Assembly: GCA_002723155.1 (NCBI GenBank)
Contig: PBNO01000003.1
Location: forward strand, 172,932-236,931
Length of the DNA: 64,000 nucleotides
Source of the DNA: Ponticaulis sp.
GTDB taxonomy: Bacteria; Pseudomonadota; Alphaproteobacteria; Caulobacterales; Hyphomonadaceae
Direction: 5' to 3'
Position 1 is the stretch's first letter. Every line of letters starts with the position of its first letter. Position numbers and translations under genes: made by a program. This document shows, one piece after another, positions 35,420-44,323 of this stretch. The notes beneath the pieces were generated by a model. That model did not search any database and was not told the origin of the DNA. It was given only the letters and a program-made list of their open reading frames with translations.

Positions 35420-35549
35420 TTTCAGCGACCGCGGCACATCCTGTCCCCCCACACCAAGCCGCGGTCGTTGAAACAAACTCACTGACCGGATCATACCCGT
35501 CTCTCAGGATGCATTCTGCCCGTGTGTATCCTGATACTCAGCCGGTCAG
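35420..35549. ncRNA. Candidate structured non-coding RNA element
   Basis: Inside the 640-base gene-free stretch 34912-35551, a 16-bp stem with one wobble pairs 35420-35435 with 35458-35473. It encloses a 22-base loop with a C-rich core (CCTGTCCCCCCAC). Next to it a nested hairpin has outer arms CTGACCGG (35482-35489) and CCGGTCAG (35542-35549) and inner arms TCAGGAT (35504-35510) and ATCCTGA (35528-35534). C-rich loops on strong stems occur in alphaproteobacterial trans-acting small RNAs that target Shine-Dalgarno regions. Transcription and strand are not shown; the plus strand gives the C-rich loop. Nothing else is seen in the gap. Confidence 0.4.
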
Positions 35550-35551
35550 CT

Positions 35552-36271
35552 CTAATGGCGCGCATGGATAAAGTTTACCATCCAGCGCGCCATTACTTTA
35601 TTATCATCCGGCGTTTTGAAGCTCTCGACCGCCTCGTCCACGAACGCGTCGGTGAAGCGCGTACCACGGCGCACATTGTAGAGGTCTTCGAGGAATTTGT
35701 CCGAGAACTCCGGATGCCCCTGAAACGAGATGATCGGCCCGCGCGAATAGGCGAGCGCCGCGTTCGGGGCAAAATCATTTCCACCGATCACAATCGCATC
35801 TGGCGGCGGGCTCAACACCTGATCCTGATGGCTTACACCGACTGAGAACGTCTCTGGCGGGTTCGGGCCCATCCACGCCGCTTTGTGCCTGATCTGATAG
35901 GTATGACGGCCAAGCCCCCAGCCTTTATCGGATTTGCGCACATCCCCGCCTAGGGCGTCGGCAATCACCTGATGGCCGAAACAAATACCGATCATCGGCA
36001 CCTGATGCTCAGCAGCAAAGCCGATCCATTCTTTCAGCGTGCACATCCACGGCACATCATCATACACGCCATAGGCAGAGCCTGTAATCAGGATCGCCTC
36101 CAGCGTTTCCGGGTCCGGCAGCGGGTCGCCCTTCACCACGGAAACGGTTTCGAAAGTCATCTCATCATCGGCTGCGCCGATTAGCTCCTCGAACATTTTC
36201 GGATAGCCTTCCGGATAGTCATCACGGATGGATTCAGGTGGCAGGCCGGTTTCGATGATTGTGAGGCGCAT
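35552..36271 (-). CDS. Class I glutamine amidotransferase-like protein
   Basis: A 239-residue GATase1 protein of the GMP synthase-like stand-alone type. The nucleophile elbow is GICFGHQ (Cys near residue 96) and the His-Glu pair is in FQGHPEF (near 185). ILITGSAYGVYDDVPWM and VSHQDQVLSPP are typical. The start at MRLTIIETG was chosen because GGAG lies 8 bases upstream; the longer frame adds MEALLRSSF without an RBS. The function may be gamma-glutamyl hydrolysis or amide transfer to an unknown partner. The 130-base gap upstream holds an inverted-repeat element. Confidence 0.85.
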   Translation of the reverse strand: MRLTIIETGLPPESIRDDYPEGYPKMFEELIGAADDEMTFETVSVVKGDPLPDPETLEAILITGSAYGVYDDVPWMCTLKEWIGFAAEHQVPMIGICFGHQVIADALGGDVRKSDKGWGLGRHTYQIRHKAAWMGPNPPETFSVGVSHQDQVLSPPPDAIVIGGNDFAPNAALAYSRGPIISFQGHPEFSDKFLEDLYNVRRGTRFTDAFVDEAVESFKTPDDNKVMARWMVNFIHARH

Positions 36272-36288
36272 AAAGGAACTCCGTAAGA

Positions 36289-36395
36289 GCGCCTCCACTT
36301 AAGCTGCGCCGCGCCCTGCGAAAAGGGCCCCCTGCCCCTTCCCGCTTCAAAACTTGGGAGCGCCTGTCCTGCGGGCGACAAGGCGTTGGAGGCGC
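36289..36395. repeat. Inverted-repeat-bounded intergenic element (107 bp)
   Basis: GCGCCTCCA at 36289-36297 and TGGAGGCGC at 36387-36395 are perfect 9-base inverted termini. The interior is GC-rich with an internal GCCCT/AGGGC hairpin. It occupies the whole gap between the amidotransferase gene and the atypical gene at 36402. It may be a small non-autonomous repeat or a folded untranslated region. Other copies in the genome would settle this. Confidence 0.4.
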
Positions 36396-36401
36396 GAGAC
36401 A

Positions 36402-37709
36402 TTATCGCAGTGAAGAAAGGTTTCTTTCTACTAACTCTTTTGCCGGCCCTATCCAGTGCAGCTCCCCAACTATGCCGGAAACACTCAACAAAGTTGTGGC
36501 ACCGCCGAGAACAACTGTGAATGCCGTGATGGCCAAGGCACGGGACACGCCGTCAGATATACGTTCTACCGATTTAGTGAAAGTTTGCTCAACAAGGTCG
36601 CTACCAAATCGCCAAGAAACCGCAATAAGATTTTCTAGACTACGTATGAGAGCGAACACTGCCCTTTTAACTGACGTTCCCGGCTGTTTTATAGCGTTTA
36701 TCAGATACCGCAGTGAAGCAGGAACCTCTGGATCACAGAGTTCCGGCTCCCTCTCCAATTCTCCTACAACTTCTAACGCCGCACTTAGCGTCACCTCCTC
36801 AACTCTAGTATCAATTTCCACACCCGCAGCTGTTTCGGAAAACTCCCTCCACTCTGGGAACTGTCCCAGATACATGGATATACCTTGGTGCACGCTCGCA
36901 GCTGCCGCAACAATCGCATCAGGTAATTCCTGCGAAAAATTTGTCGTCATGAGTGACGCGGAAATATTGCTGATGCCGATAGATATGGGATTGGAATTTT
37001 CACAAAGTCGATCGTGGAGGTCCTCAAATCTCTTGAGCATCCGAGGATCACAATTGGAGTTTTTCAATTCGTCTAGAAAGGTGCTGGTATCAGAAACCAA
37101 TTGCAGATGGAGCGCCTCAGCCGAAGATTCCGACAGATTGGGGGTTCCCCTAGCCGATTCCGCGACGACAACCTTCTCTGACTCGATCTCAAACGACAGC
37201 GGAGATAACGATTGTTCAGGGATCAAATTCCTCAGTTTTCTAGCGCTCTCCACTTCAACATCGGCATCTTCCTCGAAATTGTGAATTTCATCGATAATAC
37301 GATCTATTTCCTCATCTATTTCGGTTGAAAGCTCATCATAAAGCTCTCGGCAGACATAGAGGAAATTTTCTTCTGATAATCGAGCCAGTTCTTCTCTTTG
37401 GTCATATCCTAAGGCTCGTTTGCTCGTTCCAGACACCATAAACTTAAATCTGCCTTTCAGCATGATTTCTTCCAAGTCCGCACTTCGTTCAGCGGCTCTT
37501 AGTATCAGCCCCAACGCCTTCACCGATGGAAATTCGCCGTAACCAACTTTTAACCGGTGCCGAATCCGCAATCGCTCCACATCAATGAGCAATTCTTCTA
37601 AATCATGCCGCGCGTTCTTATTTAAATCAGTTCTCGCGAGCAGAGCATCGAGCGAACGTTTGATATCGGCCGGAAGCCGTCGAACACCTATGGCTTCTAA
37701 AACACTCAA
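36402..37709 (-). CDS. Unrecognised protein with C-terminal membrane segment, atypical composition
   Basis: About 435 residues. The start is taken as TTG at 37709, with GGAGG 5 bases upstream; TTG 37721 is an alternative. The body is helical and charged (LRIRHRLKVGYGEFPSVKALGLILRAAERS; ELYDELSTEIDEEIDRIIDEIHNFEE in outline), with no enzymatic motif. The C-terminus has a hydrophobic pair AITAFTVVLGGATTLLSVSGIVG. Codon use is more AT-rich than in neighbours (many TCT, TTA, AAT), and its flanks have long AT-rich or repeat DNA, so horizontal origin is likely. It may belong to a defence or phage-derived set, but no partner gene is present. Confidence 0.72.
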   Translation of the reverse strand: MSVLEAIGVRRLPADIKRSLDALLARTDLNKNARHDLEELLIDVERLRIRHRLKVGYGEFPSVKALGLILRAAERSADLEEIMLKGRFKFMVSGTSKRALGYDQREELARLSEENFLYVCRELYDELSTEIDEEIDRIIDEIHNFEEDADVEVESARKLRNLIPEQSLSPLSFEIESEKVVVAESARGTPNLSESSAEALHLQLVSDTSTFLDELKNSNCDPRMLKRFEDLHDRLCENSNPISIGISNISASLMTTNFSQELPDAIVAAAASVHQGISMYLGQFPEWREFSETAAGVEIDTRVEEVTLSAALEVVGELEREPELCDPEVPASLRYLINAIKQPGTSVKRAVFALIRSLENLIAVSWRFGSDLVEQTFTKSVERISDGVSRALAITAFTVVLGGATTLLSVSGIVGELHWIGPAKELVERNLSSLR

Positions 37710-37835
37710 GCCTTCCTCCAAACGTCTAATTAACGAACCGATAGACTTTCAACAGCCAACATTACAACCAAAAATAAAATTTCAAATCTATGACAATCAA
37801 ATCGACATACATCTTCGCGGCATTAGCAACAATTT

Positions 37836-39590
37836 TTATACCGTTTTCTCAGCAATCCATGTGCGGACGCGCTCTTCCAGAAGGCTGAGCGGCATAGCGC
37901 CTTCGGCCAGAATGAGATCGTGGAATTCACGGATATCAAAGTCATTGCCGAGCGCTTCACGCGCCTCTTCACGCAGGCCCAGAATGGTCAGCTCACCAAT
38001 CTTGTAGCCAAGCGCCTGCCCCGGCCAGCTGATATAACGGGTGACTTCCGTTTCGATATTGAGCGGGGAGAGCGCAGAGTTCTCAAGGAAGCAAACCTCG
38101 GCTTCCTCACGCGTCCAGCCCATCCAGTGCATGCCCGTATCAGCGACGAGACGGCAGGCGCGCCACATCTCGTAAGAGAGCTTGCCGAACCGCTCATACG
38201 GCGTGTCGTAAAGGCCCATCTCGCCTGCAAGCGTCTCTGAATAAAGGCCCCAACCTTCGACAAAGGCGTTGGAGAAATAGTTGCGACGGAACTCCGGCAC
38301 ATTCTCCTGTTCCTGCAGAATAGCTATTTGATGGTGGTGGCCTGGCACGGCCTCATGCGCGGTGAGCGCTGGCAGCTCGTAAAGCGGGCGCTGGTCGAGC
38401 GCATAGGTGTTCACCCAGTATTCGCCCGGCTTACCCTCATCCATGTCACCGCCGAAATAGAGACCGGTCGAGAAGCCCGGTGCGATTGCAGCGGGCACAG
38501 GCACAACGCCATAAGGCTGGCGCGGCAAATGGCCGAAATAGGCAGGCATGTAATAGTCGAGGTCTTTGGCGATGCGCGCAGCATGCATCATCAGTTCGTC
38601 AGCCGTCTGCGCGTAGAACTGCTCGTCCGTGCGCAGGAAGGTGAGGAACTCCTCGAATGTACCTTCAAAGCCGACCTCTTCGATGATCTCGTCCATCTGG
38701 CCACGAATGCGCTCAACTTCAGAGAGGCCGATCACGTGAATGTCTTCCGGAGTGAGGTCCGTGCGTGATGTGTGCATGGTCACAGCGAGGCGGTAATAAT
38801 CACGTCCCGTCGGCACGGTTCCAACGCCCGGTAGAGGGCGTGTGTGCGGCGCGTAATCTGTCTCAAGGAATAAGAGAATGTCTGCAAAAGCTGCCTGCGC
38901 GGTGAGCGCTGCTGCGCGGCCTTCTTCGATCAGTTCGGCACGGCGCGCCTCGTCAATGTTGTCCGGCAAGTTCAGGAATGGAGCATAGAAATCGGTTTCC
39001 TCAATCGGGGCATCTACCTGCGCACTGATCTGTTCCATCGTGGTGGTGAGCGGGTCTTCATAGGCGACAAAGCCTTCTGCGAGGCCGCGCTCCAGATTGG
39101 CGCGAATGTCTGCGAAATAGGCTGGCACCGCATTGAGGCGGGCAATGGTGGCAACCACGTCTGCTTCATTGCGAATGGTGACGCGCGAGATTCCGTAAGT
39201 CACATCCAGCTGGAAACCGGTATGGCCACCAATGCGGGCGCGGTCATCATCCATTTCAGCAGACAGCAGCAAGTCTGAAATCTGGGCCGACAGAATGGCA
39301 TGGTTCATCCGCTCGGTTTCGGAATAGCCCGACTGGTCAATCGCGGCGAGTTCGTCTGCCAGCGCAGCCATTGCTGCCTGCGCCTCTGCGAGCCCTTCCG
39401 GCGTTACATCACCCCACGTTGAAGGGGCGACGCCCTCTTCTGCCGCACGAAGCTCGGGACTCAGTTCCAGAACCAGCGACTCATAGGCTTCGACCACGTC
39501 ATCGAGGGAGCCTTGCGCGTAGGCTGTGGAAGCCGAATTGGCAGCCAATGCAAAGAAAAATGACGAAAAAACGATTTGACGGAGAAACAT
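37836..39590 (-). CDS. DUF885-family exported zinc peptidase-like protein
   Basis: A 584-residue exported protein. The signal peptide ends at STAYAQ. The metallopeptidase-type site is HEAVPGHHHQ (about 412-421), with downstream ENVPEFRRNYFSNAFVEGWGLYSETLAGEMG (in outline) supplying the Glu ligand in the VEGWGLY motif. This is the DUF885 group related to M3/M32-like peptidases, common in Caulobacterales and Sphingomonadales. The substrate is unknown, probably peptides in the periplasm. It is divergent from sdhC, 79 bases apart. Confidence 0.86.
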   Translation of the reverse strand: MFLRQIVFSSFFFALAANSASTAYAQGSLDDVVEAYESLVLELSPELRAAEEGVAPSTWGDVTPEGLAEAQAAMAALADELAAIDQSGYSETERMNHAILSAQISDLLLSAEMDDDRARIGGHTGFQLDVTYGISRVTIRNEADVVATIARLNAVPAYFADIRANLERGLAEGFVAYEDPLTTTMEQISAQVDAPIEETDFYAPFLNLPDNIDEARRAELIEEGRAAALTAQAAFADILLFLETDYAPHTRPLPGVGTVPTGRDYYRLAVTMHTSRTDLTPEDIHVIGLSEVERIRGQMDEIIEEVGFEGTFEEFLTFLRTDEQFYAQTADELMMHAARIAKDLDYYMPAYFGHLPRQPYGVVPVPAAIAPGFSTGLYFGGDMDEGKPGEYWVNTYALDQRPLYELPALTAHEAVPGHHHQIAILQEQENVPEFRRNYFSNAFVEGWGLYSETLAGEMGLYDTPYERFGKLSYEMWRACRLVADTGMHWMGWTREEAEVCFLENSALSPLNIETEVTRYISWPGQALGYKIGELTILGLREEAREALGNDFDIREFHDLILAEGAMPLSLLEERVRTWIAEKTV

Positions 39591-39669
39591 AGAGCACCAA
39601 GTGATTGACTAAGTGGATTTGAATTCTAGAACCACATCCACACATTTAGCGGATTTCAAGGGGGCCGAT

Positions 39670-40071
39670 TTGGCAAACGACTGGAACGACACACGACCGT
39701 TGTCACCGCACATCATGAACTGGAAGTGGCATATTACAATGGCCTCTTCCATTTTTCACCGGGCATCGGGCGTCGCGCTTTACATCGGATCATTTCTGAT
39801 CGTTGGCTGGCTTGTCGCAATCACAATGGGTGAAGCAGCGTACAACGGCTATGCAGGCTTCCTCGGATCACCAATCGGTCTGATCCTCCTGTTCGCATTC
39901 ACCGCGGCAGTTATGTACCACCTCGCAAACGGCATCCGTCACCTCTTCTGGGACGCAGGCACAGGCTATAAGCCGGGCACAGCGAACCTGACAGCGTGGC
40001 TGGTTATCCTGTTCGCAGCAGTTAGCTCTGTCGCGATCTGGGCTTACATTCTCTTCGGCATGGGAGGCTGA
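39670..40071 (+). CDS. sdhC: Succinate dehydrogenase cytochrome b556 subunit
   Basis: SdhC anchors complex II and binds heme b and quinone. The start is taken as TTG 39670, since GGGGG lies 5-9 bases upstream and the product LANDWNDTRPLSPHIMNW fits the family; a GTG 57 bases earlier is the alternative. The product has 133 residues and three transmembrane segments. RPLSPH, the heme-region HRASGVALYIGSF and HLANGIRHLFWD with the heme-ligand His are conserved. It leads sdhCDA; sdhD follows after 4 bases. Confidence 0.93.
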   Translation: MANDWNDTRPLSPHIMNWKWHITMASSIFHRASGVALYIGSFLIVGWLVAITMGEAAYNGYAGFLGSPIGLILLFAFTAAVMYHLANGIRHLFWDAGTGYKPGTANLTAWLVILFAAVSSVAIWAYILFGMGG

Positions 40072-40075
40072 TCAC

Positions 40076-40465
40076 ATGTCTCAGAAATCTATCCGCACCC
40101 CTATGGCGAATGTCCGCGGCCTTGGCTCTGCTAAGGAAGGCGCAGGACACTTCATCACTCAACGTGTTACAGCAATCGCGCTTATCTTCCTCGTTCCGAT
40201 CGCACTGGTGTCTATCTTGTGCGCGGTTCAGGGCGGCTATGAAGGCGCTATCGAGTCTGTCTCCAACCCGCTGTTCGCGATCCTGCTTCTGCTCACAACG
40301 GGTACAGCATTCTACCACATGCGCCTCGGCATGCAGGTCGTCATTGAAGACTATATCGGCAAGCACACCACACGCGTTGTGCTGCTCATGCTGAACACTT
40401 TCGTATCGATTATTCTGTTCGCCGCAGCTGCTTACTCCATCGTCCGTATCGGACTTGGCGCGTAA
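40076..40465 (+). CDS. sdhD: Succinate dehydrogenase membrane anchor subunit
   Basis: A 129-residue three-helix anchor of complex II. RTPMANVRGLGSAKEGAGHFITQRVTAIAL is the family start, and FYHMRLGMQVVIEDYIGKHTTRVVLL (in outline) holds the conserved His and Asp-Tyr. It sits between sdhC and sdhA with short gaps (4 and 27 bases), consistent with a single transcript. Confidence 0.94.
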   Translation: MSQKSIRTPMANVRGLGSAKEGAGHFITQRVTAIALIFLVPIALVSILCAVQGGYEGAIESVSNPLFAILLLLTTGTAFYHMRLGMQVVIEDYIGKHTTRVVLLMLNTFVSIILFAAAAYSIVRIGLGA

Positions 40466-40492
40466 CAGGGCGAACACCAAAGGGCTAAACTG

Positions 40493-42283
40493 ATGACCGA
40501 ATATACCTGGATTGATCACACTTATGACGTTGTCGTAGTGGGCGCTGGCGGCTCCGGCCTGCGCGCTGCACTCGGTAGCGCCGAAGCTGGCCTCAAAACA
40601 GCCTGTGTGACAAAAGTCTTCCCAACCCGTTCGCACACTGTTGCGGCGCAGGGCGGTATCGCTGCTTCCCTGAAAAACATGGGTCCGGACGACTGGCGCT
40701 GGCACATGTTTGACACCGTGAAGGGCTCTGACTGGCTCGGCGACCAGGACGCGATTGAATATCTCGTCCGTGAGGCGCCTGCAGCGGTATACGAGCTTGA
40801 GCACTATGGTGTGCCTTTCTCCCGTACCGAAGAAGGCAAAATCTACCAGCGTCCGTTCGGCGGCCACATGCAGAACTTCGGTGAAGGCCCGCCGGTTCAG
40901 CGTACGTGTGCTGCGGCTGACCGTACCGGTCACGCCATCCTCCACACGCTCTACGGTCAGTGCGTCAAGCAGGATACCGAGTTCTTCATCGAGTATTTCG
41001 CGCTCGACCTGATCATGGATGATGACGGCGTCTGCCGCGGCATCACAGCTCTGAAAATGGATGACGGTACATTCCACCGTTTCCGCGCTCAGAAAGTCGT
41101 TCTGGCGACTGGCGGTTATGGCCGTGCTTACTTCTCAGCGACGTCTGCTCACACCTGCACAGGTGACGGCAATGCGATGGTTCTGCGTGCAGGTCTTCCG
41201 CTGCAGGACATGGAATTCGTTCAGTTCCACCCAACCGGCATTTACGGCGCAGGCTGCCTCATCACTGAGGGCGCGCGCGGTGAAGGTGGTATCCTTCGTA
41301 ACTCCGAAGGCGAGCGCTTTATGGAGCGTTATGCGCCGAACGCGAAAGACCTTGCATCCCGCGACGTTGTTTCCCGCTGTATGGCGATGGAAATCCGTGA
41401 AGGTCGCGGTGTTGGCCCTGAGAAGGACCACATCTATCTCCACCTCGATCACCTCGATCCGGACGTACTTGCAGCCCGTCTGCCTGGCATTTCTGAGAGC
41501 GCGGCGATCTTTGCTGGCGTAGACGTCACGAAAGAACCAATTCCGGTTCTGCCAACCGTTCACTACAATATGGGCGGCATTCAGACGAACTATCACGGTC
41601 AGGTTCTTACCCTGCGTGACGGTGATCCGGACGCGGTTGTTGAAGGTCTCTACGCTGTTGGTGAAGCGGCTTGTGTATCCGTACACGGCGCGAACCGTCT
41701 CGGTTCCAACTCACTCATCGACCTCGTGGTCTTCGGTCGCGCGACCGGCCTCCACCTCGGTGAAACAACAAGAGCTGGTGCGAAACAGCCTGAATTTGAC
41801 GCCTCTACAGGCCAGAATTCACTCGACCGCCTCGACCATTACCGCAACGCATCCGGCAACACGCCGACTGCAGAGCTCCGCATCGAGATGCAAAAAGCCA
41901 TGCAGACAAACTGCGCGGTATTCCGTACCGGCGAAATCCTCGGCGAAGGTGTCGAGAAGATCAAAAACGTCTTCTCCCGCCTCCCTGATATCGGCGTTTC
42001 CGACCGCGGCCTGATCTGGAACACAGACCTCATGGAAACCCTTGAGTTCGACAACCTGATCGCGCAGGCAGCTGTCACCGTGAACAGTGCTTACAACCGT
42101 ACAGAATCACGCGGTGCACACGCACGCGAGGACTGCCCGGATCGTGATGACGAGAACTGGATGAAGCACACGCTCGCATGGTGTGATGCACAGGGTAACG
42201 TCACTATCGACTACCGTCCGGTTCACAGCTACCCGATGTCAAACGACATCGAGTACATCAAGCCGAAAGCACGCGTTTACTAA
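40493..42283 (+). CDS. sdhA: Succinate dehydrogenase flavoprotein subunit
   Basis: SdhA carries covalent FAD and oxidises succinate. The 596-residue chain has the dinucleotide motif [14 protein letters not shown], the flavinylation His in [10 protein letters not shown], and the substrate loop [22 protein letters not shown] (in outline). [14 protein letters not shown] and [18 protein letters not shown] follow. Length matches the family (about 595). A strong terminator follows at 42305, and sdhB lies 7.1 kb away beyond a DUF1800/DUF1501 insertion. Confidence 0.98.
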   Translation: MTEYTWIDHTYDVVVVGAGGSGLRAALGSAEAGLKTACVTKVFPTRSHTVAAQGGIAASLKNMGPDDWRWHMFDTVKGSDWLGDQDAIEYLVREAPAAVYELEHYGVPFSRTEEGKIYQRPFGGHMQNFGEGPPVQRTCAAADRTGHAILHTLYGQCVKQDTEFFIEYFALDLIMDDDGVCRGITALKMDDGTFHRFRAQKVVLATGGYGRAYFSATSAHTCTGDGNAMVLRAGLPLQDMEFVQFHPTGIYGAGCLITEGARGEGGILRNSEGERFMERYAPNAKDLASRDVVSRCMAMEIREGRGVGPEKDHIYLHLDHLDPDVLAARLPGISESAAIFAGVDVTKEPIPVLPTVHYNMGGIQTNYHGQVLTLRDGDPDAVVEGLYAVGEAACVSVHGANRLGSNSLIDLVVFGRATGLHLGETTRAGAKQPEFDASTGQNSLDRLDHYRNASGNTPTAELRIEMQKAMQTNCAVFRTGEILGEGVEKIKNVFSRLPDIGVSDRGLIWNTDLMETLEFDNLIAQAAVTVNSAYNRTESRGAHAREDCPDRDDENWMKHTLAWCDAQGNVTIDYRPVHSYPMSNDIEYIKPKARVY

Positions 42284-42304
42284 GCGCGGTAAAGATTTCA
42301 AACA

Positions 42305-42334
42305 AAAGGCCGGGGCTTTGCTCCGGCCTTTTTT
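42305..42334 (+). terminator. Intrinsic terminator after sdhA
   Basis: GGCCGGGG at 42308-42315 pairs with CTCCGGCC at 42321-42328 through a CTTTG loop and is followed by TTTTTT. It terminates sdhCDA before the DUF1800 genes, so sdhB must use another promoter. Confidence 0.9.
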
Positions 42335-42468
42335 GTTGGAGCGACGCCAGAACAGCCGCAGCGAAGTACTAACAAATTCTCCTGGAAAATTTGCAATTTG
42401 CTAACGCGATCCCGCCCTATCCTACGCTCATCACAAGCGCAAAAGCGCGGGGACTCTGGTGAACGAAA

Positions 42469-44313
42469 ATGACAGTATCTGTTGCAGGTAAGCGTAAATC
42501 GCTTCTCTTCGCGGGCACAGCTGCGCTGGCTCTGGCAATAACGTCCTGTAGCGGTGGCGGAGGCGGAGGCGACGATAACGGCGTAACAGGCGGTGTTGGC
42601 GGAACACCAACGCCTACGCCGGTACCGACGCCAACACCTGCCCCGACACCGACGCCCACGCCGACACCCTCAAGTGACAGCGTGTTCCAGTCACCAGAAA
42701 GCACGATGCGCTTTCTCTCCCATTCCACCTTCGGGCCTAATCCGGCGAATGTAGACCAGCTGGTTGGCACGAATGCATCAGACTGGTTCCAGACACAGCT
42801 TGCCCTGCCCCGTTCGCGCAACATGCCATATGTTCTGAACATTCTGTCGACACCGGAAGGCTTCAACCCGGATGGCAATGTCAGCTATCTGGGTACGATG
42901 TCTCCGCGCCTCTCCTTCTGGCAAAACGCGGTCAGCGGCGATGACCAGCTTCGTCAGCGCATGGCTTTCGCCCTTTCTGAAATCCTGGTGATTTCCCATC
43001 TCGCTAATGATGTTCTGGCAGGACGTCCAACCGCGGTCGCCTATTATCAGGATCTTCTGTCAGAGCACGCTTTCGGCAATTACCGCGATCTGATGGAAGC
43101 GGTGACCTACAGCCCGGCCATGGGCGAATTTCTGACCTATTTGCAAAACCAGAAAGGCGATCCGACTAGCGGCCGCATGCCGGACGAAAACTATGCCCGC
43201 GAGCTGATGCAGCTCTTCACCATCGGCCTGAATGAGCTGAATATTGACGGCACCGTTCGCACCGACGGCAATGGACAGCCGCTCGAGACCTACACCAATG
43301 ACGACATTACCGGCCTTGCCCGCGTCTTCACGGGCCTGAGCCTCGCGGCGGACGAGTTCTGGTATACCCAGCCGCATGAAGGCGCATGGCGTAGCCCAAT
43401 GATGGCCTTTCCGGAATTCCACTCCGATCTGGAGAAGAGCTTTCTCGACACAACCATTCCGGCAGGCACGGGGCCTGAAGAGTCCATTGATCTGGCGCTT
43501 GATGCGCTCTTCAATCATCCGAATGTTGGCCCATTCCTTGGTCGCCAGCTCATCCAGCGGTTCGTGACCAGCAACCCGAGCCGCGGCTATGTTCAGCGTG
43601 TGGCCACCACCTTCAATACGGGCAGCTACACCCTGCCCAATGGCGACGTCGTCGGCGAAGGCGTGCGTGGTGATCTGACCGCGACGCTTGCTGCGGTACT
43701 CATGGATGAGGAAGCTCTTGGCGACTCCACCCTGTTTGATAGCGGGTTCGGTAAAATCCGCGAGCCTGTTATGCGGTTTACCCAGTGGGCCCGCGCCTTT
43801 GATGCCTCGCCAGTCGATCCGCGCTACACTTATGAGCTCTGGTTCACGCAAGAGCCCGGCTCACTTGCACAGGCACCTTATGGCGCCCCGAGTGTGTTCA
43901 ACTTCTTCCGTCCGGGCTATGTCGCGCCCGGCACACAGACCGGCGATGCAGGCATGACGGTGCCAGAGCTGCAGCTTATGAATGCCGGCACGGTTCCGGG
44001 CTATGTGAACTTCATCTCGTATTTTGCCTATGGCATTGCTGCCAATTACGAGCCGCCCGAAGAACAGACCTTCCTGCCTGACTATTCAGATGAGATTGCG
44101 ATTGCAGATGATGCCGCAGCGCTCGTCGACCATCTGGGGCTCTATCTCACATCCGGCGCGCTGACGGCTGAAACCCGCGATGACATCATTGATCTGGTGT
44201 CCTTCATCAATGTGAATGCCGGAACGGACCCGGAAGACAACGGACGACTGGACCGCGTGCGCCTCGCCGTCGTGCTCATCATGTCATCCCCCGATTATCT
44301 GGTTCAGCGATAG
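42469..44313 (+). CDS. DUF1800 lipoprotein (copy 1)
   Basis: A 614-residue exported protein. The lipobox is TSC (Cys27), followed by GGGGGG and a Pro/Thr linker (PTPTPVPTPTPAPTPTP). The DUF1800 domain then begins at RFLSHSTFGPN. It shows QLRQRMAFALSEILVIS, YSPAMGEFLTYLQNQ, MPDENYARELMQLFTIGL, DITGLARVFTGLS, HPNVGPFLGRQLIQRFVTSNPS and APSVFNFFRPGYVAPGT. DUF1800 proteins almost always pair with a DUF1501 gene, as here. The biochemical role is unknown. It is coupled to the next gene (10 bases) and has a paralogue at 45967. Confidence 0.85.
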   Translation: MTVSVAGKRKSLLFAGTAALALAITSCSGGGGGGDDNGVTGGVGGTPTPTPVPTPTPAPTPTPTPTPSSDSVFQSPESTMRFLSHSTFGPNPANVDQLVGTNASDWFQTQLALPRSRNMPYVLNILSTPEGFNPDGNVSYLGTMSPRLSFWQNAVSGDDQLRQRMAFALSEILVISHLANDVLAGRPTAVAYYQDLLSEHAFGNYRDLMEAVTYSPAMGEFLTYLQNQKGDPTSGRMPDENYARELMQLFTIGLNELNIDGTVRTDGNGQPLETYTNDDITGLARVFTGLSLAADEFWYTQPHEGAWRSPMMAFPEFHSDLEKSFLDTTIPAGTGPEESIDLALDALFNHPNVGPFLGRQLIQRFVTSNPSRGYVQRVATTFNTGSYTLPNGDVVGEGVRGDLTATLAAVLMDEEALGDSTLFDSGFGKIREPVMRFTQWARAFDASPVDPRYTYELWFTQEPGSLAQAPYGAPSVFNFFRPGYVAPGTQTGDAGMTVPELQLMNAGTVPGYVNFISYFAYGIAANYEPPEEQTFLPDYSDEIAIADDAAALVDHLGLYLTSGALTAETRDDIIDLVSFINVNAGTDPEDNGRLDRVRLAVVLIMSSPDYLVQR

Positions 44314-44323
44314 GAGAAGACCT

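Noticed and set aside
40022-41077. Minus-strand open frame (351 codons) opposite sdhD/sdhA
   Set aside because: Antisense shadow of sdhDA, which carry all family motifs; the antisense product has no recognisable domain.
43060-43851. Minus-strand open frame (263 codons) opposite the first DUF1800 gene
   Set aside because: Its paralogue region at 46420-47199 has a similar shadow, as expected from a conserved protein on the other strand.
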